A stretch of DNA of 64,000 nt, from the NCBI RefSeq assembly GCF_000340215.1, contig NW_006921542.1, positions 772,267 to 836,266 on the forward strand, given 5' to 3'. This document shows positions 43,604-56,873 of this stretch, in pieces. Origin of the DNA: Pseudocercospora fijiensis CIRAD86 (taxonomy: Eukaryota; Ascomycota; Dothideomycetes; Mycosphaerellales; Mycosphaerellaceae). The notes under the pieces are model-generated. The model had not been told where the DNA came from and did no database searches. It saw only the letters and a program-made list of their open reading frames with translations. Position numbers and translations under genes: made by a program. Each line of letters begins with the position of its first letter. Position 1 is the stretch's first letter.

Positions 43604-46600
43604 ATTAAATTTCTCCCTAGCGTTAGGCGTAGGCTAGTATTTATAGAATTCTTCCTAGTTTAGGCGGATAAACCGATCCTTACCGTTATTTATAATACAC
43701 TTTTTATCCGTTAATAACTTAATAAGGGCTTTAAAGAATAATCTTCTCCTAAACGTTCCTACTCGAGCCGAATTACTATACTTATTATTTTAGAGTAAGC
43801 CCTTATAATATCCTTTCGTACTACTTTAAGTAGTTCGTAAGTGTATAGGAGGAACCTTCTTAATTAAAGTTACTAAGGAATCTTCGAATATATTATAATA
43901 CTATACTATTATCCTACTTAGATAGACTAACGACGGCTTCCGAGATTAGGTTATTATTGCGTAGGCGTACTATAGCCGGCAATATATACGTAGGAGAGCT
44001 ATACCTTTTTAGAAGACTAGATAGCGAGGTAGGGCTAGGAAGAAGATCTCGATAGGCGGCGGTAAGCTCTTCGAAGGTACCGCTAGCTTCGTAATCGAGT
44101 TTGCTAGTATTTAAGTCGTATAGGTAGAACTAAGGAAGTATTATTATCCGCTTAGTACCCTTTAGGGATACCGAAGCGCCGTACGGAAGATAAGAAAGGG
44201 TTAGTCGTATTCCGAGAGTACTAACTAGGTACTGTTCCTAGCCTGTATTTCGATACTTGCCCTTTAGATCGTCCCTAATAAAGCTATTAAGGGTATTCTC
44301 TATCTTAGTATTTAGGTAATAGGTATTATAGTTAATAGAGAGAAAGTAAGCTTAAGGAGCGTATATAGGGCCCTTCTCCTAGCGAAGAATCTTAAGCTCC
44401 TTATACTACTTTCTAAAGAGCTCCTCTAAGTAGATCCTAGCGAAGAACTTTATAGTAGTCTCTACGGTTTTAGAAAGGAAGGATATAGAGCCTTAAACTT
44501 AGTTCGTAGTAATACCTTCTTCTAAGAGGATACTAGTTTATATAGGTAAACTTAGTCGACCTACCGTTGTTAGGTTAAGTTATCTTAGCGAAGTATAGGT
44601 AGGAGATAAGGTTAAGGGCGCGGTTAGGGCGGATTAGACCGTAAAGGAGCTAGTAGATAGGGTCTCCTCTATAGACTTACTAGAATCTAGAGTAGAAAGC
44701 GGTTCGAAGCTAGCCCTTATTCGAAACTCTATTAACCTTACGCTAGTGCTATAAGTATATTGTAGCCTCTAGCTTAAACTAGTTAGATAGAGATAACTTT
44801 CCGAACGATAGAGGGGCCGCGGCAACTTCGATTTTCTTATTATTATACTATCTAAAAACAGCCGCTCTATATAGCTCCCTAGAGCCCTTATTGCTTATAA
44901 TAATATCTAGGGTAATAGTACTATATCTCGCCTAAGTATCCTAGCTAGCCTTAGTTATTACTTTCGTATAAGAGAAGGCCTTACGAATCTTAGTAGCAAT
45001 TGATAGGGTAACGCGTTCGATAATTAGAGGAGTATATATCTTACTCTAGTAGCTATAGGTCTTAGGGAAGAAGCGATATAGTCTAAGGTAGTCGCTAGGG
45101 ATAGGGAGGTAGCGAGCTTTCCGAAATAGGTTAGGGCGTTCGTTTCGAAAGCTAAGCAAGTCGTTCTAGTATTTATATCTAGGGCCGCTTAAGATCTCTA
45201 TTATCTAGTTACGGCCGATCTTTCCTTAGAACCTAACTACTCTCCTAAATAGGTAGGAGGTATAAGTATAGTATAGCGGGTAAGGGGCGGTTATAACGAG
45301 AGCAATTACTCTATCTTATATAGTATTAATAGACTTACTATCGTACTATATTAATACATTTCGGTCGGCCTTAGAAACCCTATTATAGGTATAGTAGGCT
45401 AGACTATTTCTAATTTAAGTATCCTAATTATAGGTTAGCTCCTTATAGTAAGTAGTACTACCTCGTTTAGGCCCTAATATATCGAGGTCGTTTATTAGGT
45501 TCTCTTTAAGGGATACGGTAAGATCTCTACTTAGCTTATTAAGTCTATTCGATCTTCGAGTCCTATCTAGAGGAGGAATTAGCGTAGTAGTTCAAATTCG
45601 ACGAATAGACGGAGCCCCTAGAGCAAGGCTATTATTACTACTTCTACTACCGTTTCGATCTAGTAGTAAGGTAGAGTACTCGACTAAGAGACTAGGACGA
45701 GTTATATCCCGCTATATAGGCGTATTTTATCGAGAGCTAATAGGTTAAGTAGGGCGTATAGGAGACAGGTATAGGTTATTTAGCCTAATTAGGGGGTCGC
45801 TAGCCGGATTATATATAATTAGCAACCTAATAGGTATACTAATACGCTCGTATATACCTATAAGGGACTAAGGGACCTTAAGCCCTAGAGTCTTAGAGGC
45901 GGTGCCTTTAATATAACTACCTAGTAGGTCCGAAAAGGGACGGCCGTTAGGAGTAATAGTAATAATAGGAGGACCTTCGCGCTAGCTAATCTAAATACCG
46001 ACGGCCTCGAGCTTAGCTTTACCTACTTCTATCTTCTTAGGGAAGTACTTATCTTTATCCTCTTTACTTATATTATCTTCTTTATCTACTACTTAATCCC
46101 TAGCCGTAATAGTAACGGTATTAATATTAGCCCGTCCTTACCTTACTCTAAGGGTACGACGGTATATATAGTTGCTTAAGATACGAAGAACTAGCTAAAC
46201 CTCGGTAACCTAGCCGGAGCTGTTTAGGTTTACTAGGCTACTAAGCTTTCTATCTTTCTATAGCCTAAAACTTCGAGCTATTTCCTCTATCGTATTACCT
46301 AGAATATTATAGAGGTCTAGATAATTCCTAAACAAAAGTAGGGCTATTAGCGATATCGTTCTTACGGCGATCCTTAGTAGCTTTTCTATAAACGATAGCG
46401 GCCTATAGGGTAGCAAATTCGTTACCTATATACTACTTAAGGGTCTATATCGTTATAGATCCCCTAGTACGAAGAATATCTCCTATTTGTTTTCGTATCC
46501 CTTTAAAGAGCGCTTCTTTAAGTTAGTAGTAGGTTAGCTTAGTGCCTTTAATAAAGTAATTAATGCTTCCTAGATTATCGTAGATAATATCTACTTTAGT

Positions 46601-48574
46601 TTAGCGAGATAGGTTAGCCGATTAAAGATACTATACCTATTCGAGCGGGATATTATAGTTGCTTAGTTACTAGTCGGTAGGGAGGTAGGAAATATCGCTA
46701 TAGGCTACGCTAGTAGTAAGGTCTCGGCTAGAGCCTTCCGCTATTTCGTTCTTTAAGGCGGCGGGGGGTTTTTATATCTAGTTCTAAAAAAAAGAGGAAA
46801 GGGTATATCGGTATTTAGTAGTTAATTAAGGAGGATAGTATTTACTATAGGTACCGATCGCCTTATTAAGAGGAAGGCGGTATAGGTATATTTGTTTATA
46901 TAGAAGTTTAGTAAGAAGGTTCGCCTTTTTATCGTAGTAGCGGCGCGGGTATATAGGAAGAAGTAGGAGGTACCTACCTTGCCCGTATATACGCGTTTAT
47001 ATATAAATCCGGAAGTAAAGCGCGTATCTTAAAAAAGTAAAGCGTAAAGTATAGGTAGTAGTAACATTTCTAAGGACCTAGGTAATTCGCGTAGTAACGA
47101 GATTCGAAGGGGTAAGACTAGAGTATTTAGATTTAGGGAGTTAGTATTATATAATATGCTAAACCCTCCGTTTTACCCCCTACTATAGTAAGGTATAGTT
47201 ATAGAGGCCCTTTTAGGTAGTATAGAGTAGTAGTAGTAGTTATAATATATCCTAGCTAGCTAGCTACTATAGGTAGGAGCTCCGGGGATTCCTAGAAATT
47301 TCGATATATCGGCTATTTTAGGCTATTAAAATACTATAACAGAAAGGTTTTAACTACTTCCCCCTAAGGCAGATAGTTCTTCTTAGGCTATAAGCTATTC
47401 GATTGCGACTATTACTAGGTATCTATATCGGTAGTCGTATAGTATATTCCTCTTTTTAGTAGGAAGGGTAACTAGTTCGTCTAGTACTTACTAGGGCTAG
47501 AGGAAGGGGGCGATTTATAGTTATATTCCTATACTTCTTCTAGCTAGTATAGTTTAATAAAAGAAATTTTCGAGGAGAGGTAAGGTTTCTAGATCTAATC
47601 CGGAAAGCGGGTTTCGTTCTATAGGGCTAGGTATAACGTAGAGCTCTTAGTAGGCCTATTATTGCTAAGTTAAAATTATTTACTCGCCTCTTAGATAGGC
47701 TAGTACTTAGACTATCCCGGGGAGTAGGTCTAGGATATTATTAAGGACGAGGGCTTCTTACTGAAGTACCTACCCTCGACGGCGGTATAGTAGAAAAGAA
47801 GAAAGGAAGAAGCTTCGAAGGTCGTACTCTATCTAGCTACTAATACATAAAGGGATAAACGATCCTAGTATACGTCGATAATCTATTTAAATACGCTAGC
47901 GAGTAGAAAACTAGGGTAAAGCGAGTAAATATAGATAAGATAGGGGGCAGAAGCGAGTAGATATAGGTAAATAGGGCCTTAATTAGGGACTTAGTAGGCC
48001 TACTAAGGCGGTAGTAGTCCTTTTTGCTATATTCTATAGCCTACTCCGCCTCTAAGGGTTCGTCGCAAATACCTAGGTTTAATCCTAAGCCTATAGAGTT
48101 ATCGGGATAGCGGGGTTACTCTTAATTAATCTAGGTAAGCTAAGTCTATCTCGTATCCTTATTAAGGACAACCTATACCCGTTATCTCCCCAGCCTACAA
48201 CGTTATCTAGAGCCTCCTAGGTAAGAAATCCAATGCCTTGTCATCTGTACAGATTAGCGTATACTAGGGTAGTAATACTAGTTTCTATAAGGGCCTTAAA
48301 GAGATATAGGTTATATTCGACCTTTAGTATATTTATTTTATCGTAGACCTAGACTCTCTAAGCTATCTACTAGTTAGGGTCTCGCTATAGTGCTAGTCGA
48401 AAGCTGGGCTCCCGGGTAGGTCTAAGAAGGGCGCTAATATAGTAAGCTTATTCGTAGAGATCCTATTATCTATAGAGAACTACTCTTTAGTAGATCCTAT
48501 AGTACTAAGCTAATAGCTAGGTTATCCTATTCTAGGTAAATAGGGTAGGGTAATTAAAAGCTAGGAAACTATTA
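43604..48574 (-). mobile_element. Element E, unidentified, copy 1
   Basis: This long RIPed unit starts right at the hAT copy 2 end. The minus strand is open over long stretches with RIP-type stops. At 43.6-44.7 kb it reads TTIKFFARIYLEELFRK, SINYNTYYLNTKIENTLNSF, YLVSTLGIRLTLSYLPYGAS and ILPAIVRLRNNNLISEAVVS. At 46.3-46.7 kb it reads GTKLTYYLKEALFKGIRKQI-type residues. I recognise none of these families. The first 1.2 kb recurs at 57,394-58,567, so this is a repeated element. A plus-strand coding-like frame at 47.9-48.57 kb (for example YFIVDLDSLSYLLVRVSLQC) may be a different gene. Confidence 0.5.
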
Positions 48575-48582
48575 GGCTTAGC

Positions 48583-48928
48583 TAGACCCCGTAGTAGTCC
48601 GGGTTAGTTTAGGTTAGTTTACTAAGAATCCGGTATACGGACCGGTTTACCGGCTACGTACCGGCTATAGATAAAAATCTAACCTAAAATACGCCGGAAT
48701 ACGTCTAAATAGCCTTAAATATAGATTCAATCGTATAGTATATATAATATAGGGCCCTATTATCTTCCGGACTCGATCCGAGGTCGTCGTAGGTTAGTCG
48801 GATTTTCTAGGAAACTAGTTTAGACTAGCGGGGTAGCAAACTAAACCGAAACTAAACCGGAGGGGTACCGCTAAGATACTAAACTATATACGTCTTATAG
48901 TTCGCAAACCGAACTACTACGGGGTCTA
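48583..48928. mobile_element. hAT MITE, 346 bp, with perfect 8-bp target duplication
   Basis: Ends TAGACCCCGTAGTAGTCCGG and ...GAACTACTACGGGGTCTA are the same inverted repeats as the 9.9-kb hAT. Both flanks are GGCTTAGC (48,575-48,582 and 48,929-48,936). It has no ORF. It contains two CCGGCTA units (about 48,647-48,668) next to ATAAAAATC, resembling the transposase intron at 25,378-25,446. It would be moved in trans by the hAT transposase. Confidence 0.92.
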
Positions 48929-48939
48929 GGCTTAGCCGA

Positions 48940-51500
48940 GCTATTAATAATCTAACTATTTGCCTTTAGGTAGTATAGGGAGATTTAGACTCGGTAGGTA
49001 GCTATTCGTTCGAGTAAGTCTTTAGTATCTTTTTAGTTCTTAGTACTATTATCTATAACGAATTTATCCGGGTAGCTATATTAATAGTAGACCTCCTCGT
49101 ATAGAAACTTAGCTATTTAGTTTGTACTAGCCGATTTACTAGCGTAATTAGATATCCTCCCCTTAACCGAGCTACTAACTACTTCGCGAGCTAAGGCAAT
49201 AGATCTGTTTCTGTTAATATAGAGTATATTAGTAACTTAGCGACGGCTAATAACCCGAATATAGGTAGAGTAAAGTATTCTAGTAATCCTATATCCCTCT
49301 CGCATTAAGTAGACTTAATAAGACTAAACCTACGTAGCGATCTCGGACTATATACTATACTAGAAGTATCGTTTAGACGCTAGGTAATATACTATCCCCC
49401 GGCCCTTATAACTATATTCCTTATAAAGCGAATAGATTATTTCTTCTCGAACCTTCTCGCTATTAATTACTCCCTAGAGAGGATAGCTTAGATAGCGTTA
49501 GTAGAATAGGAGGCGATCTTTAATAATATATTTCTAGGAAGTACGTCGAATTCTTTAAGATTTAGTATAAGAAATACCTAGGAGAAAGCGAGGAGTTAAT
49601 TTAAAGTATCTAATAGATAGCGATTCTTAGGACTAATATTTATCCTCGTTAAGGAAACTAGACTCGGCTAGGGGATTAATAGGCTCGGATTAGACTATAG
49701 TATAGAAGAAGTTGTTATTAATTATATTATCGTCGTCGATTTAGTCGTCTCCCTCGGAAATATCCTCTTCCGTAGTATTATAACGAGATAACCTATTAGC
49801 TACGGAATGCTTTCTTCTAGGAATATACTTAATCTCGAAATCGAATAGTCGGATCTAGGTAACCTATCGGGCTATTACTAAATTAGGGAGATCCGAAGCT
49901 AACTTACTAAGCTAGTAGGTAAGAGTAGTAGTATTAATTTCGATCTAAAAGTACTATCTAACGAGTTACTTCTTAAACTTCTTTAGTAGTTTAAGTACTA
50001 TAAGGTATTCTTGCCTACTAGTATTATATCGGGCTTCGGTTTTAGTCTAAAGGCCGCTTTCGTACTAAATAGGGTAACGCTTCTTTATATTGTCTCTTTC
50101 GGATTAGTTTAAGCTACTACTATATCTAGACCTACTCGTATTCGAAAGGAGGATAATTAATCTATTACCCTTAGTATAATTAATCGAGATAAGCGTAGGT
50201 ACCGTAGTAAGTATAGCCTTTAAAGAGTCTATAGTAGCTTACTAAATAGGTCCCTAGGAAAAATAAATATTAGCTTTTAGGAGGTATAAAAGGGGTCTTA
50301 GTATTTCTACGAAGCCTTCGATCTAGATATAGTAGTAGATACAAACCCTAAGGAAGGCCCGTACGCCTAAGTAGTTCTTAGGTGTTAGCTAGGCGACAAT
50401 CTTTGTAACCTTCTCTATATTAGGGTGTCTTCCGGAGATATTAATAACGTAGCCGATATATTTTAGTTTCTTATAGAGGAATTAAGATTTAAGGCCTAAA
50501 ATAGTATATCTAGTACGCTCGATATCTATAAGAATACTATCTATCTATTAAATATACTTAGTAACGAACCTTCTTAAGCTAGGTTCGACCTCCCTATTAT
50601 TATATCGGGTCTTCGGGCCCTTAATACTAATATCGTCGACAAAAGGCCTCGTATAGTAGGAAATGTAATCGAAAAGGATCCTTATAACTACTCGGACAAA
50701 CTAAGCAACTAAGTTTGTCGCTCCTTACGAAAGGGTAGTTATTCGTATAAGGCTAAGCGGGGTATTAAAGGCAGTTATGTCTCGATCGACCTTATAAAGA
50801 GGGACTTAGTCGTACCTAGAGAAGAAATCGATTAGGGACGAGATAGTATAGTTAGTAAAATCCTCGGTAAAGCTATTAGTATTAGGAGGAAGGTTTCCGT
50901 CCTATATTATATATCGGTTTAGTTCTATAGTAGCGTTAATTAGGCGATACTTTTTAGTTCCTTTCTTCTAAACTAAGTACTAGGGGTTTCGGTATACTCC
51001 TTCGCTAACTTTAAGTACTCTATTCGCAATTCGCTCTCGGATTATCTCTTCTATAATGTTTACTAGGCTAGGCTAGAGGCGGAAGGTTAGTTTTCTCTAA
51101 GGCTTATAAGGAATTGTTCGGATTAGCTAAGAAGGTACTACGTCCGCGTCGACTCTTCTAATTTTAGTAAAGCTCTAGGTAAGGGCTTTTTCCCTATTAT
51201 AAAGTATCTCGTAGAATAGATCTAGCTCCTTAGGAAGAAGCTCTATACTAATAAGAAGCTTTGCCTTCCTCTGTTTAGTAAGACGCGAGCCGCGTAGTAT
51301 ATCTAAGAACTTTTTAATTAAGTACTTCTAGTTATATAGCCCGGCTCTAGGCGGGAGTAACGCTTCTCGAGCAAGCCGTTTCTTTTTCTAGTAAGGGTTA
51401 CTACCGGTTGTTATACTCCCGGTTATTGCTATACTAGCCTCTATAGGTCTTACTTTATCTACCTTCTTCTTATATATTCTATAAACTCCGACCGTATAGT
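48940..51500 (-). pseudogene. Ty3 Pol of element D (RT, RNase H, part of integrase), fossil
   Basis: RT: KGPKTRYNNREVEPSLRRF near 50.6 kb, followed by FLYKKLKYIGYVI. RNase H: RYNTSRQEYLIVLKLLKKF, then DLPNLVIAR, then IRLFDFEIKYIPRRKHSVA near 49.8 kb, matching the family pattern RWIAWIQLFDFEVRHVPG. Integrase-like sequence continues to about 48.95 kb. Stops are RIP-type. Confidence 0.8.
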
Positions 51501-51999
51501 ACCTACTAGTCTCCGAATCTTCCTTAAGCATTTTCTTAATAGATAGTAGCTAGGTAGGGAACCTTTAAAAGCTCTAAAATCTATAGTACCGCTTATACTA
51601 TTTGTAAAACCTATTCGCTTCTAACTATTAAAGTATCGCCGCCTAGTTGTACTACGTTACAGGCTCGAGAATCGCCTCTATACGCCCGAGCCGGGTAAGG
51701 CTAATCGTTAGGTATAGCTAGGAAGGATTTTCGAGGAAGAACTAGCGCTATATAGCTAGGACCGGTACGTCGTCGTATATCCGCTCTTTAATAGGGGTAC
51801 TAGTTAGGCGGCCTTTATATAGGCTATTACTAGAGGGCAGTTATAGGGATGCGGGGATACCGGGACCGCCGGGAATGCCGGGATAAGCCGGGGCTAGTCT
51901 AAGCGAGGTCGGAAAAGGTAGCGAGAGTAGGGGCGGGCCGACTATCGGACTAATAAATATACCCTAGCTAGCTAGCTAGCATACCTTGCGACTACCTTC

Positions 52000-54900
52000 T
52001 ATTTTGCCGTATACTTCTATACTAACATTTCTTATTAAACAATAAGCCGCAACGGTATATATAATACTTCTACCTAGCGGTTTCGAACTTAGGGCAGACT
52101 CGACGCTAGTTTCTAGTCTATTACCTAGTTTTTTAACTACTAGGTATTATTGCGACTAAGGAGCTCTTTAAGCAGGATATAATTTTTAGAGCTAGTAAGG
52201 GTAGTAAAGGTAGTAGAGCGGCCCCTACGCGTAGAAATAGTCCCTTCCTAGGAGCCGTCGTCTATATTTTAAGCGATAAGGCGGTTCTTACGAGCCTACG
52301 GGCTACTAAGGATAATAGGGAGGTCGTTATCCCCTAGGGGCACAATAAGGAAATCGGTTTTACACTCGATATCAAACACAGAGACAGGAACGGAAGTGCT
52401 AATACCGATAAGTTTAGCCCTTCCTCTAGCTCCTCGTATATTTAGAATAAGACCTTTTAAAAGAGCAAGGCTAGCTTGCTATAGGAACTTTGTATTTAAT
52501 ATATTCCCCTCGGAGCCTTTATTAATAAGAGCGCGGATCTTAAGGCACCTATTAATAGTAATAGTAATATACGGGCTAGGGATAAGGGCGAAGTTATCGT
52601 CGACCGATAAAAGGTATATTTAGCTAGGGTCGATATAGAGCATTTCGTTAGGAAGGGTATCTACCCTAGACGAAATAACCTATATAGCGTAGTAGTTAAG
52701 TCTATTTCTCCGGCTAATCGAATTAGGGTCCCGGATAACCTCTTCGTTAGCAGCTTTATATTCCTCGTAACCTTCTTCCTCGTCGAGGCTAGTAAAGAAT
52801 TCCTAGGTAGAGGTAAGGACTAGAATAGGGTAGTCCTTAGGTCGCCTAGGTCTAGTTTTCCTAGTAGCTAAGGTAGCTACCCTACCTACTATCTCTATAA
52901 TCTAGTAGGGAATCTTATCGGTTTTATCCTTTTCTAGCTCCCGAATTCTTAAGGCAAGCGCGTTATCGTTTAGCTAACGGGCAACGAGCTTTTAATATTC
53001 CGGAATATAGGTAAGGGCCTTAGCATTACTAAGCTATATACTATTTCTACTAAGGAACTTCTTTACCTAAAAGTTAGGGTCCTTATAATATTTCTAAAGA
53101 TTCTTTATAATATTAGTTGTCTTAGGCTCCTTTCTCGTAGCTCTCTACTAGCTCGGAGGGTTTACCCCTTTCGATAGCTCTTTAGTAGCAGGTCTCGGGG
53201 TAGGCGGTAGTACGTTATCTATTTCTAAGTTACTAGCCTTAGGTAGGCTAGCGTTACTATTTAGGGATTTAGCCGTAGGCTACCTATAGGTACTAGAAGG
53301 GCCCGTAGTAGGAGGGTTACGACTAACTGTTTCCTTAGACTAAGCTCTTAGAGGTAGTAGGCTCGGGGACCTTTAAGTAGTTCTTCGAGGCTAGGTTTGT
53401 TTCCGAATTCGCTCCTCTACCTTACGAATACTAAGTCCTTAAACTATATTACGAATACCCTTAGTCTTCGTAGCACCCTTCTACCTAGTAGTAGCCTTCC
53501 GAATTCGGTTTACGTCGGCAATAGCGGTAATAGGAAGACTATTCCTAAGCGGAGTATCCTAGCTACGAGTATAGGTAAGGGTATCTATAACTATAGCCGC
53601 CTTATAATCGCTAAAATCTAGTTCTTTATCGGCCTCCTCGATAATACCTAGATTATAGGGCCTCTAGTATAGTATAACCCGCCTAGTAGTAGTAGGGGTA
53701 ATAGTAGGGGTAGGAAGGCCGTTTCGAGTATCGTTCGAGGCGATCCCTCCGTAGGGGTTTCCCGGAGACCTTAAAGGTAGAGGGGGTAGGGTAGAAGGAA
53801 TTATCGGAGCTAGGGCTCGAGGAGTTAGGGCTCGAGAGGCTAGTTAAGCTATAATACTAGGAGCTGCAGTTCGCCTTAGTTGCTAAGAAGGATAGTTAAA
53901 TTGTTTTTAAAGGGCTTCTATTCTAAATTTAGATAGGAAGACAATCTCCTACTAGTAATAGGCTTCGAGGAGCGGAAGTATAATAGCGAGTTTTAGGAGG
54001 GTAGGGCTATTACGGAAGCGGAATAGGGTAGCGTATAGTATACCTAAGAGCCCGAGGTACTACGTACAGTCTCGAATATAGTAGAACCCTTAGTCCGATA
54101 TATACTAATAGGGCCTATAGTTTAGGCGAAGGTAGCCTTTAGCTTCGTAATAGTAATAGCGATCCTCTATACTAGGGATAGACTAAAAGGCAAAGGTATT
54201 AATAGTCGGCCCTTATATAAACTAGTTATTATATATCTAAGCTATAAGGGCATTGTCGCTCTAGAAGGGGTAGAGGCGCTATAAGGTATACGAATCGGTA
54301 TTAGTATTAACCGGGCCTATAGTAGGACCCTTCTAATTGTCTTAGGAGAGGATATAAAGCTTTAGGTCTTAGAATTGTTTAATAAGGTCGTCGATACCGG
54401 GCTAAGCAATAGGGTTAAGGGCTACCCCTTATCGCTAGATATGTAGGGTAGGCCGTATACTTAGCATTCTTTTCTTAACTGTCTCCCGTAGCTCTTTTAA
54501 GTAGCCGCTATCGTTACTAGTAAGGAGCGAGAAGCCCTATCGGCTACGAGCTAGGTCGTACCTAGTACGATAAATCTATTCGAAGTCGGTATAGGATTCC
54601 TTATCGTAAGGGTAAATGCAATATTTTTCGTAGATACGAGGTATAATAGTAGGTATAGAACCCCCTAGGCCTTTTAGAAACAGACGGCTTCTCGTAATAT
54701 TATTAAGAAGTCTCCTCGGTATCCCTTTAGCGATACTATAGAAGTCCTAGTAAAAGCGAAGGGCATTACTCTTAGCCGTTTGTCTAGTATATAGCTACTT
54801 AAGGTATTCGCGGGAGTTTAACCGAACCGCGATATCCTAGTTAGCAAACTCGCGCTTAAATTTCTTTAAGAAGGTATCCTACTTAAGAGGCTTACTTCCT

Positions 54901-55079
54901 AGAAGCCGAATAACTCGGAGTCGGATGCTAGTTTTACAATTAGAGACAAGGAGTTTTACTATAGTAGCCGTTTTATACCTCGGGTAGTATCGCTTAAGGA
55001 TAGTAGAGAACCTTTTAACAAAGTTAGTAGCGTTTTCTCTAGTAAAGAGGGGGTTCTTAACGGACTCTAGGAGAGGCAT
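52000..55079 (-). pseudogene. Ty3 Gag region of element D (fossil)
   Basis: From 55,079 the minus strand is open for 66 codons (MPLLESVKNPLFTRENATNF, then KRFSTILKRYYPRYKTATIV), a Gag N-terminus in which FTGEN...F...F is usual. Downstream frames to about 52 kb are coding-like but broken. Short ORFs at 52,396-52,623 and 53,397-53,621 are on the opposite strand and are shadows. Confidence 0.6.
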
Positions 55080-55480
55080 TTGCGGCTATAAGTCCGAGAA
55101 GGCCTAAAGAAGACCCTAGAGAAGTTAAAGGGATAGCCCTCCGGTTACCTAGGTAAGCTACTAGGGAACTTCTCGAGTACCGCCTTCTTAGGTAGTACCT
55201 CCTTAAGCCGCTTTACTATTATCTATACTAGTATCCCTATCGCTTCCTAAGCCCGTAGTCCTCTCGGTATTAGAGTTAGTATCGAGGTAGTTACGAATAA
55301 AGTTTAGAGGTAGGTCTCGGCAGGTAGAGGCATCCGAGGGAGCCTATAAAGGCGGCTCTACCGGGATAGGGTTATTATTGTTCTCCTAGGAGCTTATTTC
55401 GTCGATAGAATAAACGATTTATAGAAGACGATAAAGAATTAGAATAAATAGGAAGGATATAGTATTAATAAAATTAGATA

Positions 55481-56165
55481 GGTTGCAAGGTGTTTTTAGG
55501 GTAAGGAGGGAGCGTAGAGCGTAGGTAGGCTTCAGCGTATCTTATAGTACGTATCGCGTCCGTATCTTCGAAGTAAGGAGAGGGTAGGCGGTAGCCTATA
55601 TATATATAGAATAAAGGGGAATGCAAGGATTACCTAGCTAGCTAGCTGCTATACCCGCTATACCTATTCTAAACCCCCTTTGTTCCTCGCTATTAATTTC
55701 TATTAACTCGTAGTATGCCGATTACGGTACTACGGAAGGGTCGTAGTAGTTCGGAAGGAGGTTTCGAGTTAGGCTTATACCGATTAGCGGAAGAGATAGG
55801 GGCGCTATTAATTTTCGGGGTTCTTCGTATCCCTATCTCCAGTTTCTTATAACGGGGTCCTTAGGCTCCCTTTCTATACAGGTCGTTTCTTATAGAGTCC
55901 CGCCTACTATAGATAGGTAGGGATTCGTAATATTCGTAAATAGTATTTCTTTTACTTAGTATCGGTAATAGTATTTTCCTTTTGCTTTAGGTCGGTAACG
56001 GTTTAATAGTAGTAGGACGTCTCGATACTACTAAGGTCTCTTTAGCGGTAGTATTACATTAGTAGCTTAGTTTTCGCTCTAGGCGAATGCTATAATTGTT
56101 TCTTCGTAACTATATATATACCTATACCTTTAAATAAATAAAGATAGCCCTACCTTCGGCTCTAG
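55481..56165. other. Leader or LTR remains of element D
   Basis: Non-coding. Shares a block with the leader of element A (near 56,140-56,170) and contains one of four CTAGCTAGCTAGCT runs in the window (about 55,632). LTR ends were not resolved. Confidence 0.4.
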
Positions 56166-56873
56166 AAAATATAGGCGGGACGAGTAGGTCGTAAGTAGAG
56201 GTGTGTGTATAGGGAACTATATACTAAAGGCCTAGTATTTAATGCCTCTTAGGTAACTGTAAGGGGTCGGCGTAGCATTATATACCTCTAAGATAAAGCA
56301 TTGTAAACATTAAAGAGAAGAGAATAATCGTAGAGAGGGCTATATTATAGCGAGATAAGATATATTTCTTATATCTCTCCTTCTATATATTGTCGTAGCT
56401 ATCTCTCTCTATTTATCGTATATATGTCTATTAAGGGAAAAGAAAGATACAAAAGTGCATACCTCTACTAAGCCGGGTTTCCCTACTATAATAGTAGTAC
56501 TAGCCTCTATAGGCTTTACTTTATCTACTTTCCTCTTATATATTCTATAAACTCCGACTATTACGGGCGGGATAAGTAGGTCGTAGGTAGAGGTATATAT
56601 ATAGGGAACTATATACTATATGCCTTGTATTTAGTGTATCTTAGGTAACTACGAGGGGTCTACGTAGTATTATATACCTCTAAAGGGCGGCATTATATCT
56701 ATTAAGAAGAAAGGAATAATAGTAAAGAAAGCTATATCGCCGCGGGATAAGGTATTGTTTTTGTATCTGTCTATATTATCGTAGCTATATATATATATCG
56801 CTGTCTATATATAAAGAAGAAAAAGATACAAAGGTATATACCTATACTAAGCCGGGTTTCCCTACTATATTTT
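56166..56873. repeat. Pair of LTR-like direct repeats, about 300-335 bp, around a pol fragment
   Basis: Copy 1 (about 56,172-56,500) and copy 2 (about 56,567-56,873) both start GGCGGGA(C/T)(G/A)AGTAGGTCGTA and end GCCGGGTTTCCCTACTA. The 65 bp between them (about 56,503-56,566) resemble 51,424-51,490, which is within pol of element D. The arrangement could be a truncated retroelement or a recombination scar. Confidence 0.7.

Larger units (their letters stand above)
48937..55480 (-). mobile_element. Ty3/gypsy retrotransposon D, RIPed
   Basis: Minus-strand order is gag (55.08-about 52 kb), RT (about 51.3-50.5 kb), RNase H (about 50.2-49.8 kb) and integrase leftwards. It has the same type of RNase H and KGPKTRYNN block as element A. 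The hAT MITE lies at its left edge. LTRs could not be paired with confidence. Confidence 0.8.

Noticed and set aside
52396..53621. Two plus-strand ORFs of 75 and 74 codons in element D
   Set aside because: They are opposite to gag, have no recognisable motif and are shadows of RIPed coding sequence.
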